64,000 bases of DNA, taken from contig CAKSAK010000002.1 in assembly GCA_934435205.1 (NCBI GenBank), forward strand, positions 310,001 to 374,000, written 5' to 3'. Under the pieces are notes generated by a model. It saw only the letters and a list, made by a program, of their open reading frames with translations. It was not told the origin of the DNA and ran no database searches. Source of the stretch: an uncultured Ruminococcus sp. GTDB taxonomy: Bacteria; Bacillota; Clostridia; Oscillospirales; Ruminococcaceae. Below, piece by piece: positions 33,690 to 42,341 of this stretch. Each line of letters opens with the position of its first letter. The stretch's first letter is position 1. The translations under genes were made by a program, and so were the position numbers.

Positions 33690-34199
33690 TTATGCAGCCT
33701 CGTTGTCCTTGTCCACAACAGCCTGAAGTGTTGCAGCAAGCTTCTGGATAGGACCCTGAAGGGAACCAACCAGCTGTGCGAGCAGAGTTTCTCTTGAAGG
33801 GATCTTCGAGAGAGCCTTAACGCCTGCCTCGTCGTAAACGTCCTCGCCAATGTAACCAGCCTTGAGGAAGAACTTTTCGTCCTTGCAGTCCTCAGCAAAC
33901 TTACCGAGTATTCTTGCAGGAGCTGTCTGGTCGTCGTTAGAGATAGCGATAGCTGTTGTACCCTCGAGTACGTTTGTGATACCGTCAAGACCAGCTTCCT
34001 TAAGAGCAAATCTCAGGATAGTGTTCTTCTCAACGAAGTAGCTTACGCCAGCCTCTCTCAGCTCTTTTCTGAGCTTTGTATCCTCTTCAACAGTGATACC
34101 CTTGTAATCAACGAGTACGCCTGCAGCAGAGTTCTTGAGCATTTCAACGAGCTGTGCAACTCTTTCCTTCTTAGCGGACAATGTCTTTTCGCTTGGCAT
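33690..34199 (-). CDS. rplJ: 50S ribosomal protein L10
   Basis: 169 residues from MPSEKTLSAKKERVAQLVEM; AGAGGTG lies before this ATG, and an upstream in-frame ATG within the leader is not used. It anchors the L7/L12 stalk on 23S rRNA. The KTLRKELREAGVSYFVEKNTILRFAL-like RNA-binding part is near 50-75, and the C-terminal helix (LVGSLQGPIQKLAATLQAVVD) binds L12 dimers. The long leader carries the L10-binding structure for autogenous control. Confidence 0.97.
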   Translation of the reverse strand: MPSEKTLSAKKERVAQLVEMLKNSAAGVLVDYKGITVEEDTKLRKELREAGVSYFVEKNTILRFALKEAGLDGITNVLEGTTAIAISNDDQTAPARILGKFAEDCKDEKFFLKAGYIGEDVYDEAGVKALSKIPSRETLLAQLVGSLQGPIQKLAATLQAVVDKDNEAA

Positions 34200-34365
34200 T
34201 TCAATTTCACCTCTTTGAACTAATTTACGCAAACCGTAAACTAACAAAAGAAAATCCCTTTCGTCGCAAGACAAAAGAGATACAAAGTCATAATTACTTT
34301 GCTATTCCTTTCCTCGGCTGGACTTCCGCAGTTTCCTGCTGCCAACTGTCTTTAGATACGAATGC
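34200..34365 (-). ncRNA. Ribosomal protein L10 leader
   Basis: The 5' untranslated region of rplJ contains the blocks typical of L10 leaders in Firmicutes (GTATCTAAAGACAG, GGCAGCAGGAAACTGC, GTCCAGCCGAGG) that mimic the L10 site on 23S rRNA and allow feedback repression. Confidence 0.8.
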
Positions 34366-34371
34366 TCTAAT

Positions 34372-34400
34372 ATTATAACAGACCCTTGATCTTTTGTCAA
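34372..34400 (-). promoter_or_regulatory. rplJL promoter
   Basis: Minus strand TTGACA, 17 bases, TATAAT: full consensus, as expected for a ribosomal protein operon. Confidence 0.88.
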
Positions 34401-34442
34401 GAGCCTGTTCTGCTTTTAATGTAAATTTTCTATGAACTGGCG

Positions 34443-34886
34443 TTATTTAGCCTCGTCCACATTCATCTCATACTGAACTCCGTTATCATCAGCGTCGGAA
34501 ACATCTCCCTTAAGCTCCACAGATACCTCGCTGTCCGTGTCCTCATTGACGTGAAATTCATAATACTGATCGCCGTTCTCGTCAACGCCTTTCTTGATAT
34601 TTGAGTTGTCGATATCCTGCTCTTCGCCGTTTACGAAAAGTCTTATCTTCTCCACTAGCTGTCCGTCTGTGGCGGCGTTTACTGATACCATAGAAACTGC
34701 GGCTGTTGCTGCAACGGCTGCTGCGATAACAAGCGGCTTTATCCTTCTTTTGTTTGTTTTCATCGTTATGTTCCTGCCTTTCTCTGCGTTGATCTTCTCT
34801 CTGACAGAGCCTGCAATGCGGACGGGGTCACATTCTGCCGTGTTGAGCGGTGCAAAGCTCTGCGACCAGTTATCATTTCTTTTCAT
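34443..34886 (-). CDS. Probable anti-sigma or sigma-linked membrane protein
   Basis: 147 residues. The cytoplasmic N-terminus (about 1-48) includes MKRNDNWSQSFAPLNTAECD. One membrane span follows (about 50-70, IKPLVIAAAVAATAAVSMVSV), then an acidic extracytoplasmic domain (NGEEQDIDNSNIKKGVDENG). The start lies 14 bases inside the ECF sigma gene, the classical arrangement for a cognate anti-sigma factor. I see no zinc-binding HXXXCXXC, so a ZAS-type fold is unlikely. The function is inferred from context. Confidence 0.7.
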   Translation of the reverse strand: MKRNDNWSQSFAPLNTAECDPVRIAGSVREKINAEKGRNITMKTNKRRIKPLVIAAAVAATAAVSMVSVNAATDGQLVEKIRLFVNGEEQDIDNSNIKKGVDENGDQYYEFHVNEDTDSEVSVELKGDVSDADDNGVQYEMNVDEAK

Positions 34887-35460
34887 TTTTATAGCCCCTT
34901 TCTGCCAGATATTCTCTAAGCTTTTTTCTCGTGCGGGAAAGTCTTGTTTTGCAGGCGTTTTCTGTGGTACCTGTTTTCTCGCTTATGGCGGCAAGCCTTT
35001 CTCCGTAGTAGTAAAATCTTATAAAGATCTCTTTGTCCTGTTTTGAAAGCCGTTCAAGACCGTCGGATATCAGTTCAAGCTGCTCGGCATTTTCCATATC
35101 CTTTTCAATGCTTCCGCAGGATAAGATATCCTCCATAAGCTCGCCGCATTGGATATCCTTGCCCTTTGACCTGAGCTTGTTTATGGCACAATTTCGTGTG
35201 CAGGCTGCAAGATAAGGGGAAATGCTGCGGCTCTCGTCAAGGCTGTCGGCGGTTTGCCAGATACGGAAAAACACATCTGATGTTATCTCCTCTGCGTCCT
35301 CTGCAGTGAACGCACCACCCAGAATGTTTCTGGCTATGGTATACACATAAGCCGAATAGGAGCTTATAAGCTGATCCAGAGCTTTCTGGGATCTCTTTTT
35401 CAGCTTTGTTATCAGATGTTTGTCGTTCAAGCTTTGCACCTCCTGTCTTTTGGCTTTCAC
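34873..35460 (-). CDS. ECF-type RNA polymerase sigma factor
   Basis: 195 residues. Region 2 (ALDQLISSYSAYVYTIARNILGGAFTAEDAEEITSDVFFRIWQ, about 28-70) and region 4 (LERLSKQDKEIFIRFYYYGERLAAISEKTGTTENACKTRLSRTRKKL, about 134-180) are both clear, with the short linker of ECF sigmas. It is co-expressed with the overlapping membrane protein downstream. No convincing ECF-type GGAAC promoter was seen upstream, so autoregulation is not supported. Confidence 0.92.
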   Translation of the reverse strand: MKAKRQEVQSLNDKHLITKLKKRSQKALDQLISSYSAYVYTIARNILGGAFTAEDAEEITSDVFFRIWQTADSLDESRSISPYLAACTRNCAINKLRSKGKDIQCGELMEDILSCGSIEKDMENAEQLELISDGLERLSKQDKEIFIRFYYYGERLAAISEKTGTTENACKTRLSRTRKKLREYLAERGYKNEKK

Positions 35461-35500
35461 TTATATATACACGCATTTTTGAAAAAGGTAACACGAATAT

Positions 35501-35530
35501 AAAAAAAGCTCCCCGAATGGACGGAGAGCC
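35501..35530 (-). terminator. Terminator of the ATP synthase operon
   Basis: Minus strand GGCTCTCCG-TCCATT-CGGGGAGCT followed by TTTTTTT. Confidence 0.9.
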
Positions 35531-35536
35531 TTTGTA

Positions 35537-35962
35537 TCAAATATTTATCTTGTGCTTTGTATACTTGCTTGAGACTTTTAGCCTTGCCATAGCCTTGCTG
35601 AGAGCCGCCTGCGTGTGATAGTATTCTGAAATGCTCTGCTTCTGCCTGAGCTTCTCCTCAGCTCTCTCCTTTGCGGCTTCCGCACGCTTTTCGTCTATCT
35701 CCTCAGGACGTTCCACAGTGTCCGCAAGAAGCGTCACATATGACGGCATTATCTCCACAAAACCATCGCTTACCACCGCATAGTGCCATTCGTCCCCCGT
35801 TCTGAAACGCAGTTCTCCTGCGTTAAGACAGGTTATCATAGGTTGATGATTAGGCAGTATTCCGAAAGAGCCGTCCTGACCGGGGAATATAAGCTCATCA
35901 CATTCTCCCGAATAGAAAACGTGGTCGCTGGCAAGTATTTCAAGCTTGAATGTCTTTACCAT
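35537..35962 (-). CDS. atpC: ATP synthase epsilon subunit
   Basis: 141 residues. The beta-sandwich (KLEILASDHVFYSGECDELIFPGQDGSFGILPNHQPMITCL) is followed by a two-helix C-terminus (EIDEKRAEAAKERAEEKLRQ). It belongs to the central stalk of F1 and inhibits wasteful ATP hydrolysis. It is the last gene of the operon, after atpD. Confidence 0.96.
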   Translation of the reverse strand: MVKTFKLEILASDHVFYSGECDELIFPGQDGSFGILPNHQPMITCLNAGELRFRTGDEWHYAVVSDGFVEIMPSYVTLLADTVERPEEIDEKRAEAAKERAEEKLRQKQSISEYYHTQAALSKAMARLKVSSKYTKHKINI

Positions 35963-35989
35963 TTCAGCTTCTCCTTTCGGTGAGGGTCA

Positions 35990-37384
35990 TCACTCGTTTT
36001 CAAGCTGTTTAGCCTTTTCGATAACATCGTCGATAGTGCCTGCGTTAAGGAATGCAGCCTCAGGATATTCGTCCATTTCACCGTCGATTATCTTCTTGAA
36101 GCCTCTGATCGTTTCTTTCAGCGGAACATACTTGCCCTCTATGCCTGTGAAGTTCTCTGCAACATGGAAAGGCTGTGAAAGGAATTTCTGTATCTTTCTC
36201 GCTCTGTAAACAGCCGTCTTGTCGGCATCGTCAAGCTCTTCCATGCCAAGGATAGAAATGATATCCTGAAGTTCCTTGTACTTCTGCAAAAGCTCCTGCG
36301 TCTTTCTTGCGACTTCGTAATGCTCCTGACCTACTACGTCAGGCTCAAGTATCCTTGAAGTTGATTCAAGTGGGTCAACGGCAGGATAGATACCCTGTTC
36401 AACTATCTTTCTTGAAAGCACTGTTGTTGCGTCAAGATGTGAGAATGTGATAGCAGGGGCAGGGTCTGTCAGGTCGTCAGCAGGGACGTATACAGCCTGT
36501 ACAGATGTGATAGAGCCTTGCTTTGTGGAGGCGATACGCTCCTGCAAAGCACCCATTTCGTTTGCAAGGGTAGGCTGATAACCAACGGCTGACGGCATTC
36601 TGCCAAGAAGTGCCGATACCTCAGAGCCTGCCTGAACAAATCTGAATATGTTGTCTATGAAAAGCAGTACGTCCTGATGCTCCTTATCTCTGAAATACTC
36701 AGCCATTGTAAGTCCTGTCTGAGCAACTCTCATTCTTGATCCAGGAGGCTCGTTCATCTGACCGAACACTAGGGCTGTCTTTTTGATAACGCCTGAGTCT
36801 GTCATTTCGTGCCACAGGTCATTGCCCTCTCTTGAACGCTCTCCAACGCCTGTGAAGATAGAATATCCGCCATGCTCTGTGGCAACGTTTGTGATAAGCT
36901 CCTGAATAAGCACAGTCTTGCCAACGCCTGCACCGCCGAACAGTCCTATCTTACCTCCCTTTGCATATGGTGCAAGGAGGTCTATTACCTTTATGCCTGT
37001 TTCAAGTATCTCTGTTGCAGGCTTCTGATCTTCAAATTTTGGCGGCTCTCTGTGTATCTCCCAGTAATCATCAGCCTTAACAGGCTCGCCGCCGTCAATG
37101 CTCTCGCCAAGGACATTGAACATTCTTCCAAGGGTAGCGTCGCCTACAGGAACTTTTATGCAAGAGCCTGTTGCAGTGACCTCCATATCCTTTTCAAGTC
37201 CGTCGCTTGAAGCAAGCATGATAGCTCTGACAGTGTTGTTGCCAAGCTGCTGAGCCACTTCCATGACCTTTGTCTTGCCGTCAAGCTGTACAGTAAGAGC
37301 GTCCTTTATCATAGGGAGCTTGCCGCTTTCAAACTCAACGTCAACGACAGGTCCCATTATTTCAACGATCTTTCCTTTTTCCAT
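35990..37384 (-). CDS. atpD: ATP synthase beta subunit
   Basis: 464 residues from MEKGKIVEIMGPVVDVEFES. The catalytic P-loop GGAGVGKTVLIQEL is near 150, the catalytic Glu lies in GVGERSREGND near 182, and ALLGRMPSAVGYQPTLANEMG follows near 280. An upstream in-frame ATG gives 17 extra residues unlike the family, so the internal ATG was chosen. It holds the catalytic sites of F1 and lies between atpG and atpC. Confidence 0.98.
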   Translation of the reverse strand: MEKGKIVEIMGPVVDVEFESGKLPMIKDALTVQLDGKTKVMEVAQQLGNNTVRAIMLASSDGLEKDMEVTATGSCIKVPVGDATLGRMFNVLGESIDGGEPVKADDYWEIHREPPKFEDQKPATEILETGIKVIDLLAPYAKGGKIGLFGGAGVGKTVLIQELITNVATEHGGYSIFTGVGERSREGNDLWHEMTDSGVIKKTALVFGQMNEPPGSRMRVAQTGLTMAEYFRDKEHQDVLLFIDNIFRFVQAGSEVSALLGRMPSAVGYQPTLANEMGALQERIASTKQGSITSVQAVYVPADDLTDPAPAITFSHLDATTVLSRKIVEQGIYPAVDPLESTSRILEPDVVGQEHYEVARKTQELLQKYKELQDIISILGMEELDDADKTAVYRARKIQKFLSQPFHVAENFTGIEGKYVPLKETIRGFKKIIDGEMDEYPEAAFLNAGTIDDVIEKAKQLENE

Positions 37385-37412
37385 TTTAATCTCAACACCT
37401 TTCCCGAAAGCC

Positions 37413-38297
37413 TTAACTCTCGTTCTTCTGAGCATTTGCTCCGCTGACGATCTCGGTTATCTCCTGTGTGATAGCCGCCTGTCTTGCTCGGTTATACTGC
37501 AATGACAGCTCCTTTATCATCTCCGAAGCACTTGTGGTAGCACCGCTCATGGCGGTCATTCTGGCATTCTGCTCGCTGGAGAACGCCTCTACCAAAACGC
37601 CGAATATAAGACCCTTCATGTAGTTCGGCACAAGATGATCCATTACCTTTTCAGGGCTTGGTCTGAACGTCACGATATCGTGATCCTGCTTTTGCAGAGG
37701 GTGTTCAAAGTCCTCACGCTCCAGCGGAAAGAGCTTGAGCATCTCAGGCTCCATATCCATGGAATTTATCATCTTGGTGTAAATAACGTAAACCTCGTCA
37801 AGATATTTTCTCTCAAAAAGGTTCGTGACAGTTTCTGCGATATCCCTCGCCCTGTAAAGGGTAGGGTTTTGAGCCGTGTAAAGAAACTCGGCGTCGATGG
37901 TCACGTTCTTTCTTGAAAAATAATGTCTTCCGATCTGTCCCACAACGAAAAGGCAGGTGTTTTTGTGCTTAGCCATTTCCTGCTCTGCAAGCTTTAAAAC
38001 GTTGTGGTTATAAGCTCCTGCCAGACCCTTGTCGGCTGTCACCACTATGTAGCCTATCATTTTGTCCTCAGGCTTTTTCTCATCACGCTGGTCGAAATAC
38101 TTATGCTCGAACTCAGGTGTGTGAAGAAGTATGTGGTGAATGGTGGACTGGAGCTTTTCAAAGTAAGGCTCGGTGTTTTCAAGCCTTTTCTTGGCTTTTT
38201 TCAGATTTGAGGAAGAGATAAGGTACATAGCGTTTGTGATCTTCATGATCTCGCTTACGCTTGCGATCCTTTCTCTTATCTCTCTCATTCCTGCCAT
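37413..38297 (-). CDS. atpG: ATP synthase gamma subunit
   Basis: 294 residues with the conserved terminal helices that form the rotor shaft: MAGMREIRERIASVSEIMKI at the N-terminus and EQNARMTAMSGATTSASEMI with SLQYNRARQAAITQEITEIV at the C-terminus. VTADKGLAGAYNHNV near residue 88 is also typical. It lies between atpA and atpD as in the standard operon. Confidence 0.97.
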   Translation of the reverse strand: MAGMREIRERIASVSEIMKITNAMYLISSSNLKKAKKRLENTEPYFEKLQSTIHHILLHTPEFEHKYFDQRDEKKPEDKMIGYIVVTADKGLAGAYNHNVLKLAEQEMAKHKNTCLFVVGQIGRHYFSRKNVTIDAEFLYTAQNPTLYRARDIAETVTNLFERKYLDEVYVIYTKMINSMDMEPEMLKLFPLEREDFEHPLQKQDHDIVTFRPSPEKVMDHLVPNYMKGLIFGVLVEAFSSEQNARMTAMSGATTSASEMIKELSLQYNRARQAAITQEITEIVSGANAQKNES

Positions 38298-38326
38298 GCC
38301 TTATGCCTCCTTTCGGTGCAGAGCCT

Positions 38327-39832
38327 TTATCTGCCCTGCTTAAATTCCTTTGCGGCAGCAACTATCTTTGCGTCAAGCTCGTCTGTCATGACCTTTTTGT
38401 CGTTTATCTCGGCAATGATGTCGCTGTGATTTGCCTCAAAGTAGGAAAGCATATCGAGAGTGAATTTTCTTATCTCCTTAACAGGCACGTCAAGCATGAG
38501 CTTGTGCTGTGCACAGCAGAGGATTATTACCTCCTCGTGCATCGAATAAGGGTGATAGAGCGGCTGTTTTAGTATCTCAACCAGCCTGTGACCATGGTCG
38601 AGAAGCTCCTGGGTTGTCTTGTCAAGCTCAGAGCTGAACTGTGTGAACACTTCCATTTCTCTGAACTGTGCAAGGTCGATACGCAGATTGCCTGATACTT
38701 TCTTTACTATCTTGGTCTGTGCCGCACCGCCTACACGGGATACTGAAAGACCAACGTTTACAGCAGGTCTTACGCCTGAGAAGAACAGCTCTGTTTCAAG
38801 GAATATCTGTCCGTCTGTGATAGAAATAACGTTTGTTGGGATATATGCGGAAACGTCGCCCGCCTGTGTTTCGATTATAGGCAGGGCAGTGATAGAGCCG
38901 CCGCCGTGAGCGTCGTCAAGTCTGCATGAACGCTCCAGAAGTCTTGAATGAAGATAGAATACATCTCCAGGGTAAGCCTCACGTCCCGGAGAACGTTTCA
39001 GAAGCAGGCTCATTGCTCTGTATGCAACTGCGTGCTTTGAAAGGTCGTCATATACTACAAGAACGTCCTTGCCCTTATCCATGAAATATTCAGCCATTGC
39101 TGTGCCTGCGTATGGGCATATGTACTGCAAAGGCGCAAGGTCGCTCGCCATAGCCGTTACAACTATGGTGTAATCCATAGCACCATGTTTTTTCAGATCC
39201 TCAACGAACTTCGCAACTGTAGAGGCTTTCTGTCCGATAGCCACATATACGCATATCATATCCTTGCTCTTTTGGTTAAGAATGGTATCAAGAGCAATGG
39301 AAGTTTTACCTGTCTGACGGTCGCCGATGATAAGCTCACGCTGACCTCTGCCGATAGGGAACATGGAGTCGATAGAAAGAATACCTGTTTCCAGAGGAAC
39401 TGTAACAGACTTTCTGTCGCAAACGCCTGCGGCTTCACGCTCGATAGGGTAATAATCGTCATACTCTATCTCGCCCATGCCGTCGATAGGAGCGCCCAGA
39501 GCGTCAACAACTCTGCCCAGAAGCTTTTCGCCGACGCCGACGCCTGCCCTTTTCTTTGTTCTGACTACCTTTGAACCTTCTGTAAGACCGTGGTCAGAGC
39601 CAAGAAGAACGCAGCCGAGAGTTTTTCTCTCCACATTCTGAACTATTCCCTTAACGCCTGTTTCAAATTCAACAAGCTCACCGTACATTGCGTGATTAAG
39701 ACCGTAAATATTTACGATACCGTCATTTATGGATATTATCCTGCCTGTTTCGTTGACCTGAGTTTTCGCCTCAAAGTCAGCTATCTCACTTTTCAGCACC
39801 GAGATAATATCGCTTCTGCTTGAACCTGCCAA
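38327..39832 (-). CDS. atpA: ATP synthase alpha subunit
   Basis: About 501 residues. P-loop GDRQTGKTSIALD is near 170, and VYVAIGQKASTVAKFVEDL and the SITALPIIETQAGDVSAYIPTN segment match the family. I place the start at TTG 39832 because GGGAGGTGA lies eight bases before it; the GTG at 39841 lies inside that ribosome site, though it would overlap atpH by four bases. This is the non-catalytic nucleotide-binding subunit of F1. Confidence 0.95.
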   Translation of the reverse strand: MAGSSRSDIISVLKSEIADFEAKTQVNETGRIISINDGIVNIYGLNHAMYGELVEFETGVKGIVQNVERKTLGCVLLGSDHGLTEGSKVVRTKKRAGVGVGEKLLGRVVDALGAPIDGMGEIEYDDYYPIEREAAGVCDRKSVTVPLETGILSIDSMFPIGRGQRELIIGDRQTGKTSIALDTILNQKSKDMICVYVAIGQKASTVAKFVEDLKKHGAMDYTIVVTAMASDLAPLQYICPYAGTAMAEYFMDKGKDVLVVYDDLSKHAVAYRAMSLLLKRSPGREAYPGDVFYLHSRLLERSCRLDDAHGGGSITALPIIETQAGDVSAYIPTNVISITDGQIFLETELFFSGVRPAVNVGLSVSRVGGAAQTKIVKKVSGNLRIDLAQFREMEVFTQFSSELDKTTQELLDHGHRLVEILKQPLYHPYSMHEEVIILCCAQHKLMLDVPVKEIRKFTLDMLSYFEANHSDIIAEINDKKVMTDELDAKIVAAAKEFKQGR

Positions 39833-39837
39833 GCCGT

Positions 39838-40344
39838 TCACCTCCCTGATATCCTGTTCTGCAAAGCTCTTATCATACCCTGAACGCTCTTGTCATACTC
39901 AACTCCGTTCACTTCAAGACGGTAGCCGCCTATGAGGGCTTCGTCAGTATTCACTTTCAGCAGAACATCGCTCACGCCGTATTTCTTTTTCAGCGTTTCT
40001 TTTATTTTATCCGTCTGTGCCTTTTCAGGCGGGCAGACGCAGTAAAGCTCAGCTTTAAGTATATTCTTGCTTTTAAGAACTTCCTCGTCGTATGCGTCAA
40101 AAATGTCGCTTATCTTATCCATGTGACCCCACTGACACATAACTTTCAGAAAGCTTCTCATATCTTCGGGAAAAAGCTTGTCTATAACCTTCTCCTTTTC
40201 CTTTATTTCCACAGCAGGGCTTGCAAGAGCGTTCTTAAGCTCGTCACAGCTTTCAAAAAGCTCTCTTGAAGCCTTTACGCTCTCAGCCTTTGGGGAAAGC
40301 TCAAAAAGCACTCTGCCGCAGACTTCCTCGGGATAAAAGATCAT
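39838..40344 (-). CDS. atpH: ATP synthase delta subunit
   Basis: 168 residues. Helical N-terminal domain (YPEEVCGRVLFELSPKAESVKASRELFESCDELKNAL) and C-terminal domain with the conserved LIGGYRLEVNGVEYDKSVQGMIRALQ. It belongs to the peripheral stalk joining F1 to subunit b. Start and stop each overlap or touch the neighbours, indicating tight operon packing. Confidence 0.95.
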   Translation of the reverse strand: MIFYPEEVCGRVLFELSPKAESVKASRELFESCDELKNALASPAVEIKEKEKVIDKLFPEDMRSFLKVMCQWGHMDKISDIFDAYDEEVLKSKNILKAELYCVCPPEKAQTDKIKETLKKKYGVSDVLLKVNTDEALIGGYRLEVNGVEYDKSVQGMIRALQNRISGR

Positions 40345-40826
40345 TTGGCAGCACCTACCTCGGAGAGAAATTCATCAACAGTTTCTCTGTCGGAGTCGCC
40401 TCCCACATTTTTCTTAATGACCTTAGCAGCCGCCAGTATAGCAAGGTCTGCGATCTGGTATTTTGCATCGTCCATAGCCTTTTCCTTTTCGTTTGCAATG
40501 GACTTTTCAGCTTCTTTCATTATCTTAGCAGACTCGGCTCTTGCATTTTCAAGCATAAGGTCACATTCTCTGCCTGCCTGTGCTTTAGCCTTGTTTGTTA
40601 TCTCAACAGCCTGACTGTGTGCGTCGGCTATCTCAGCTTCATAATCAGACTTCATTTTTTCAGCGTCCGCCTTAGCCTGTGCCGCACCGTCAAGGTCGCT
40701 TTGTATCTTTGCAGACCTCTCGTCCATCATTTTGCACACGGGCTTGAAAAGAAACTTTTTAAGGAGCAGATACAGTACCAGCAGATTTATTATTACCCAT
40801 ACCAAACTTATATCAAGACTTATCAT
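40341..40826 (-). CDS. atpF: ATP synthase b subunit
   Basis: 161 residues: one N-terminal membrane span (ISLDISLVWVIINLLVLYLLLKKFLF) followed by a long charged coiled coil (KPVCKMMDERSAKIQSDLDGAAQAKADAEKMKSDYEAEI and on). It forms the peripheral stalk as a dimer. It lies between the second atpE and atpH and overlaps the latter by four bases. Confidence 0.96.
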   Translation of the reverse strand: MISLDISLVWVIINLLVLYLLLKKFLFKPVCKMMDERSAKIQSDLDGAAQAKADAEKMKSDYEAEIADAHSQAVEITNKAKAQAGRECDLMLENARAESAKIMKEAEKSIANEKEKAMDDAKYQIADLAILAAAKVIKKNVGGDSDRETVDEFLSEVGAAK

Positions 40827-40860
40827 AGCTATGCTCCTTTCATAAAGATGTTTTGTTTTA

Positions 40861-41079
40861 TTACTTCAGGAAGAAGATTATAAGGATAGCTACGATAAGA
40901 CCGTAAATAGCGGTCGCCTCTGCAAGTGCGCAGCCGAGAAGAAGTGAGCTTCTTATATCCTTTTTAGCCTCAGGCTGTCTTGCGATAGACTCTGTTGCCT
41001 TGCCTGTTGCAAGACCTATTCCGATACCTGCGCCTATTCCTGTAATAACGGCTACAGCCGCACCGATTGCTACTAACAT
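40861..41079 (-). CDS. atpE: ATP synthase c subunit, second copy
   Basis: 72 residues, a two-helix hairpin with ARQPEAK polar loop and the ion-binding Glu in GCALAEATAIYG. The protein is identical to that encoded by the copy immediately upstream, but the DNA differs at many silent sites, so the duplication is not recent or is held by selection. The ring lacks the Gln and Ser of sodium-type c subunits (GAGIGIGLATGK, AEATAIYG), which points to proton coupling. Confidence 0.95.
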   Translation of the reverse strand: MLVAIGAAVAVITGIGAGIGIGLATGKATESIARQPEAKKDIRSSLLLGCALAEATAIYGLIVAILIIFFLK

Positions 41080-41127
41080 GATATATACCTCCGTTTTTTA
41101 TTCTTTTACTTTCTTATACTTATTCTC

Positions 41128-41346
41128 TTACTTCAGGAAGAAGATGATAAGGATAGCTACGATAAGGCCGTAGATAGCTGTTGCCTCTGCAAGTGCACAG
41201 CCAAGAAGCAGTGAGCTTCTTATATCCTTTTTAGCCTCAGGCTGTCTTGCGATAGACTCTGTTGCTTTTCCTGTTGCAAGACCGATTCCGATACCTGCAC
41301 CTATTCCTGTAATAACGGCTACAGCCGCACCGATTGCTACTAACAT
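41128..41346 (-). CDS. atpE: ATP synthase c subunit, first copy
   Basis: First of two tandem genes encoding the same 72-residue c subunit. It follows atpB by 27 bases and the second copy by 48 bases. Doubling the gene may help meet the multi-copy ring requirement (usually 9-15 per enzyme) without a special translation signal. The ion-binding Glu and flanking residues are as in proton-type rings. Confidence 0.95.
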   Translation of the reverse strand: MLVAIGAAVAVITGIGAGIGIGLATGKATESIARQPEAKKDIRSSLLLGCALAEATAIYGLIVAILIIFFLK

Positions 41347-41373
41347 AGATCATACCTCCGAATTTCTGTTATC

Positions 41374-42069
41374 TTAGTCGTCGTCCTCTATTGCTTCATT
41401 TATGAACAGGGACGTGAGGAACACGAAAACATATGCCTGAATGAAGCCGTCGAAAATATCAAAGTATGCCGAGAATGCCAGTGGTATCACTATCGGGCAA
41501 ACGGCGTCGATAAGCTCCATGATGATATAAGACGCAAGCACGTTTCCGAAAAGTCGCATACAAAGCGACAGCGGTCTGATAACAAGCTCCATTACATTCA
41601 GCGGAGCGATTATCGCCACAGGTTTGGCAAAGCTTTTCAGCCAGCCCTTTGTTCCTTTTGCTCTTATTCCTGCAACCTCCACAAGCACAATGCTCATGAT
41701 CGCAAGTCCTGCGGTAACATTCAAATCTTTTGTAGGCGGTGTAAAGCCCAGCAGACCGATGATGTTCGCAAAGCCTATGTAGATAATGACAGTTGCAAGG
41801 AACGGAAAATATGCCATACCCTTTTCTCCAAGCTGTTCTCTGAAGAAATCTCTGAGAAAGCCTACGAATGATTCAAGCATCATTTGTTTCCTGTCAGGGA
41901 TAAGCTTAAGGTTTCTTGTGAGAAGTATTGAAGCTATCACAAGTATCGCCATTATTATCCATGTTACCACACAGGACACAGGAACGGGTATGCCTCCGAA
42001 AATCGGTATTCTGAAAGCCACTTTGTTTTCCATAGCTTCGGAAAGATTTTCGGAAATCCTCTCCAGCAT
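41374..42069 (-). CDS. atpB: ATP synthase a subunit
   Basis: 231 residues. Proton half-channel protein with the essential Arg in helix 4 (MRLFGNVLASYIIMELI; Arg near 173) and the IGFANIIGLLGFTPPTKDL segment near 97. GGAGGTGATAAA precedes the ATG. It is the first gene of the operon. No atpI is seen upstream; a LysR gene diverges instead. Confidence 0.96.
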   Translation of the reverse strand: MLERISENLSEAMENKVAFRIPIFGGIPVPVSCVVTWIIMAILVIASILLTRNLKLIPDRKQMMLESFVGFLRDFFREQLGEKGMAYFPFLATVIIYIGFANIIGLLGFTPPTKDLNVTAGLAIMSIVLVEVAGIRAKGTKGWLKSFAKPVAIIAPLNVMELVIRPLSLCMRLFGNVLASYIIMELIDAVCPIVIPLAFSAYFDIFDGFIQAYVFVFLTSLFINEAIEDDD

Positions 42070-42251
42070 TTTATCACCTCCAAAAAAATAAAACCAATAA
42101 GAATGCCAGCCTCATAAGGGTAGAATGGTCTACACCGTTTACCCCTAGCGGTCAAATGCAATCGTCATTGATTTTATCATGATAAACTATTTTTTGTATG
42201 CGTCCCCCTATGGGCGCAGTGATGTAAGACTTGATTTTTGCTTACGAATAT

Positions 42252-42280
42252 ATTATAATACAATCATAAGCATATGTCAA
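42252..42280 (-). promoter_or_regulatory. ATP synthase operon promoter
   Basis: Minus strand TTGACA, 17 bases, TATAAT: full consensus. The leader of about 175 bases before atpB contains the palindrome TTTATCATGATAAA and a small GCGCCC/GGGGGACGC hairpin region of unknown role. Confidence 0.88.
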
Positions 42281-42341
42281 ATAGATATTTTCTATTGTAA
42301 TCATACACATAACGTATGGATAGAAAGGAGAGAAACGGTTT

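Noticed and set aside
40861..41346. Possible sodium-coupled ATP synthase
   Set aside because: The c subunits lack the Gln and Ser seen in sodium-binding rings; the ion site looks proton-type.
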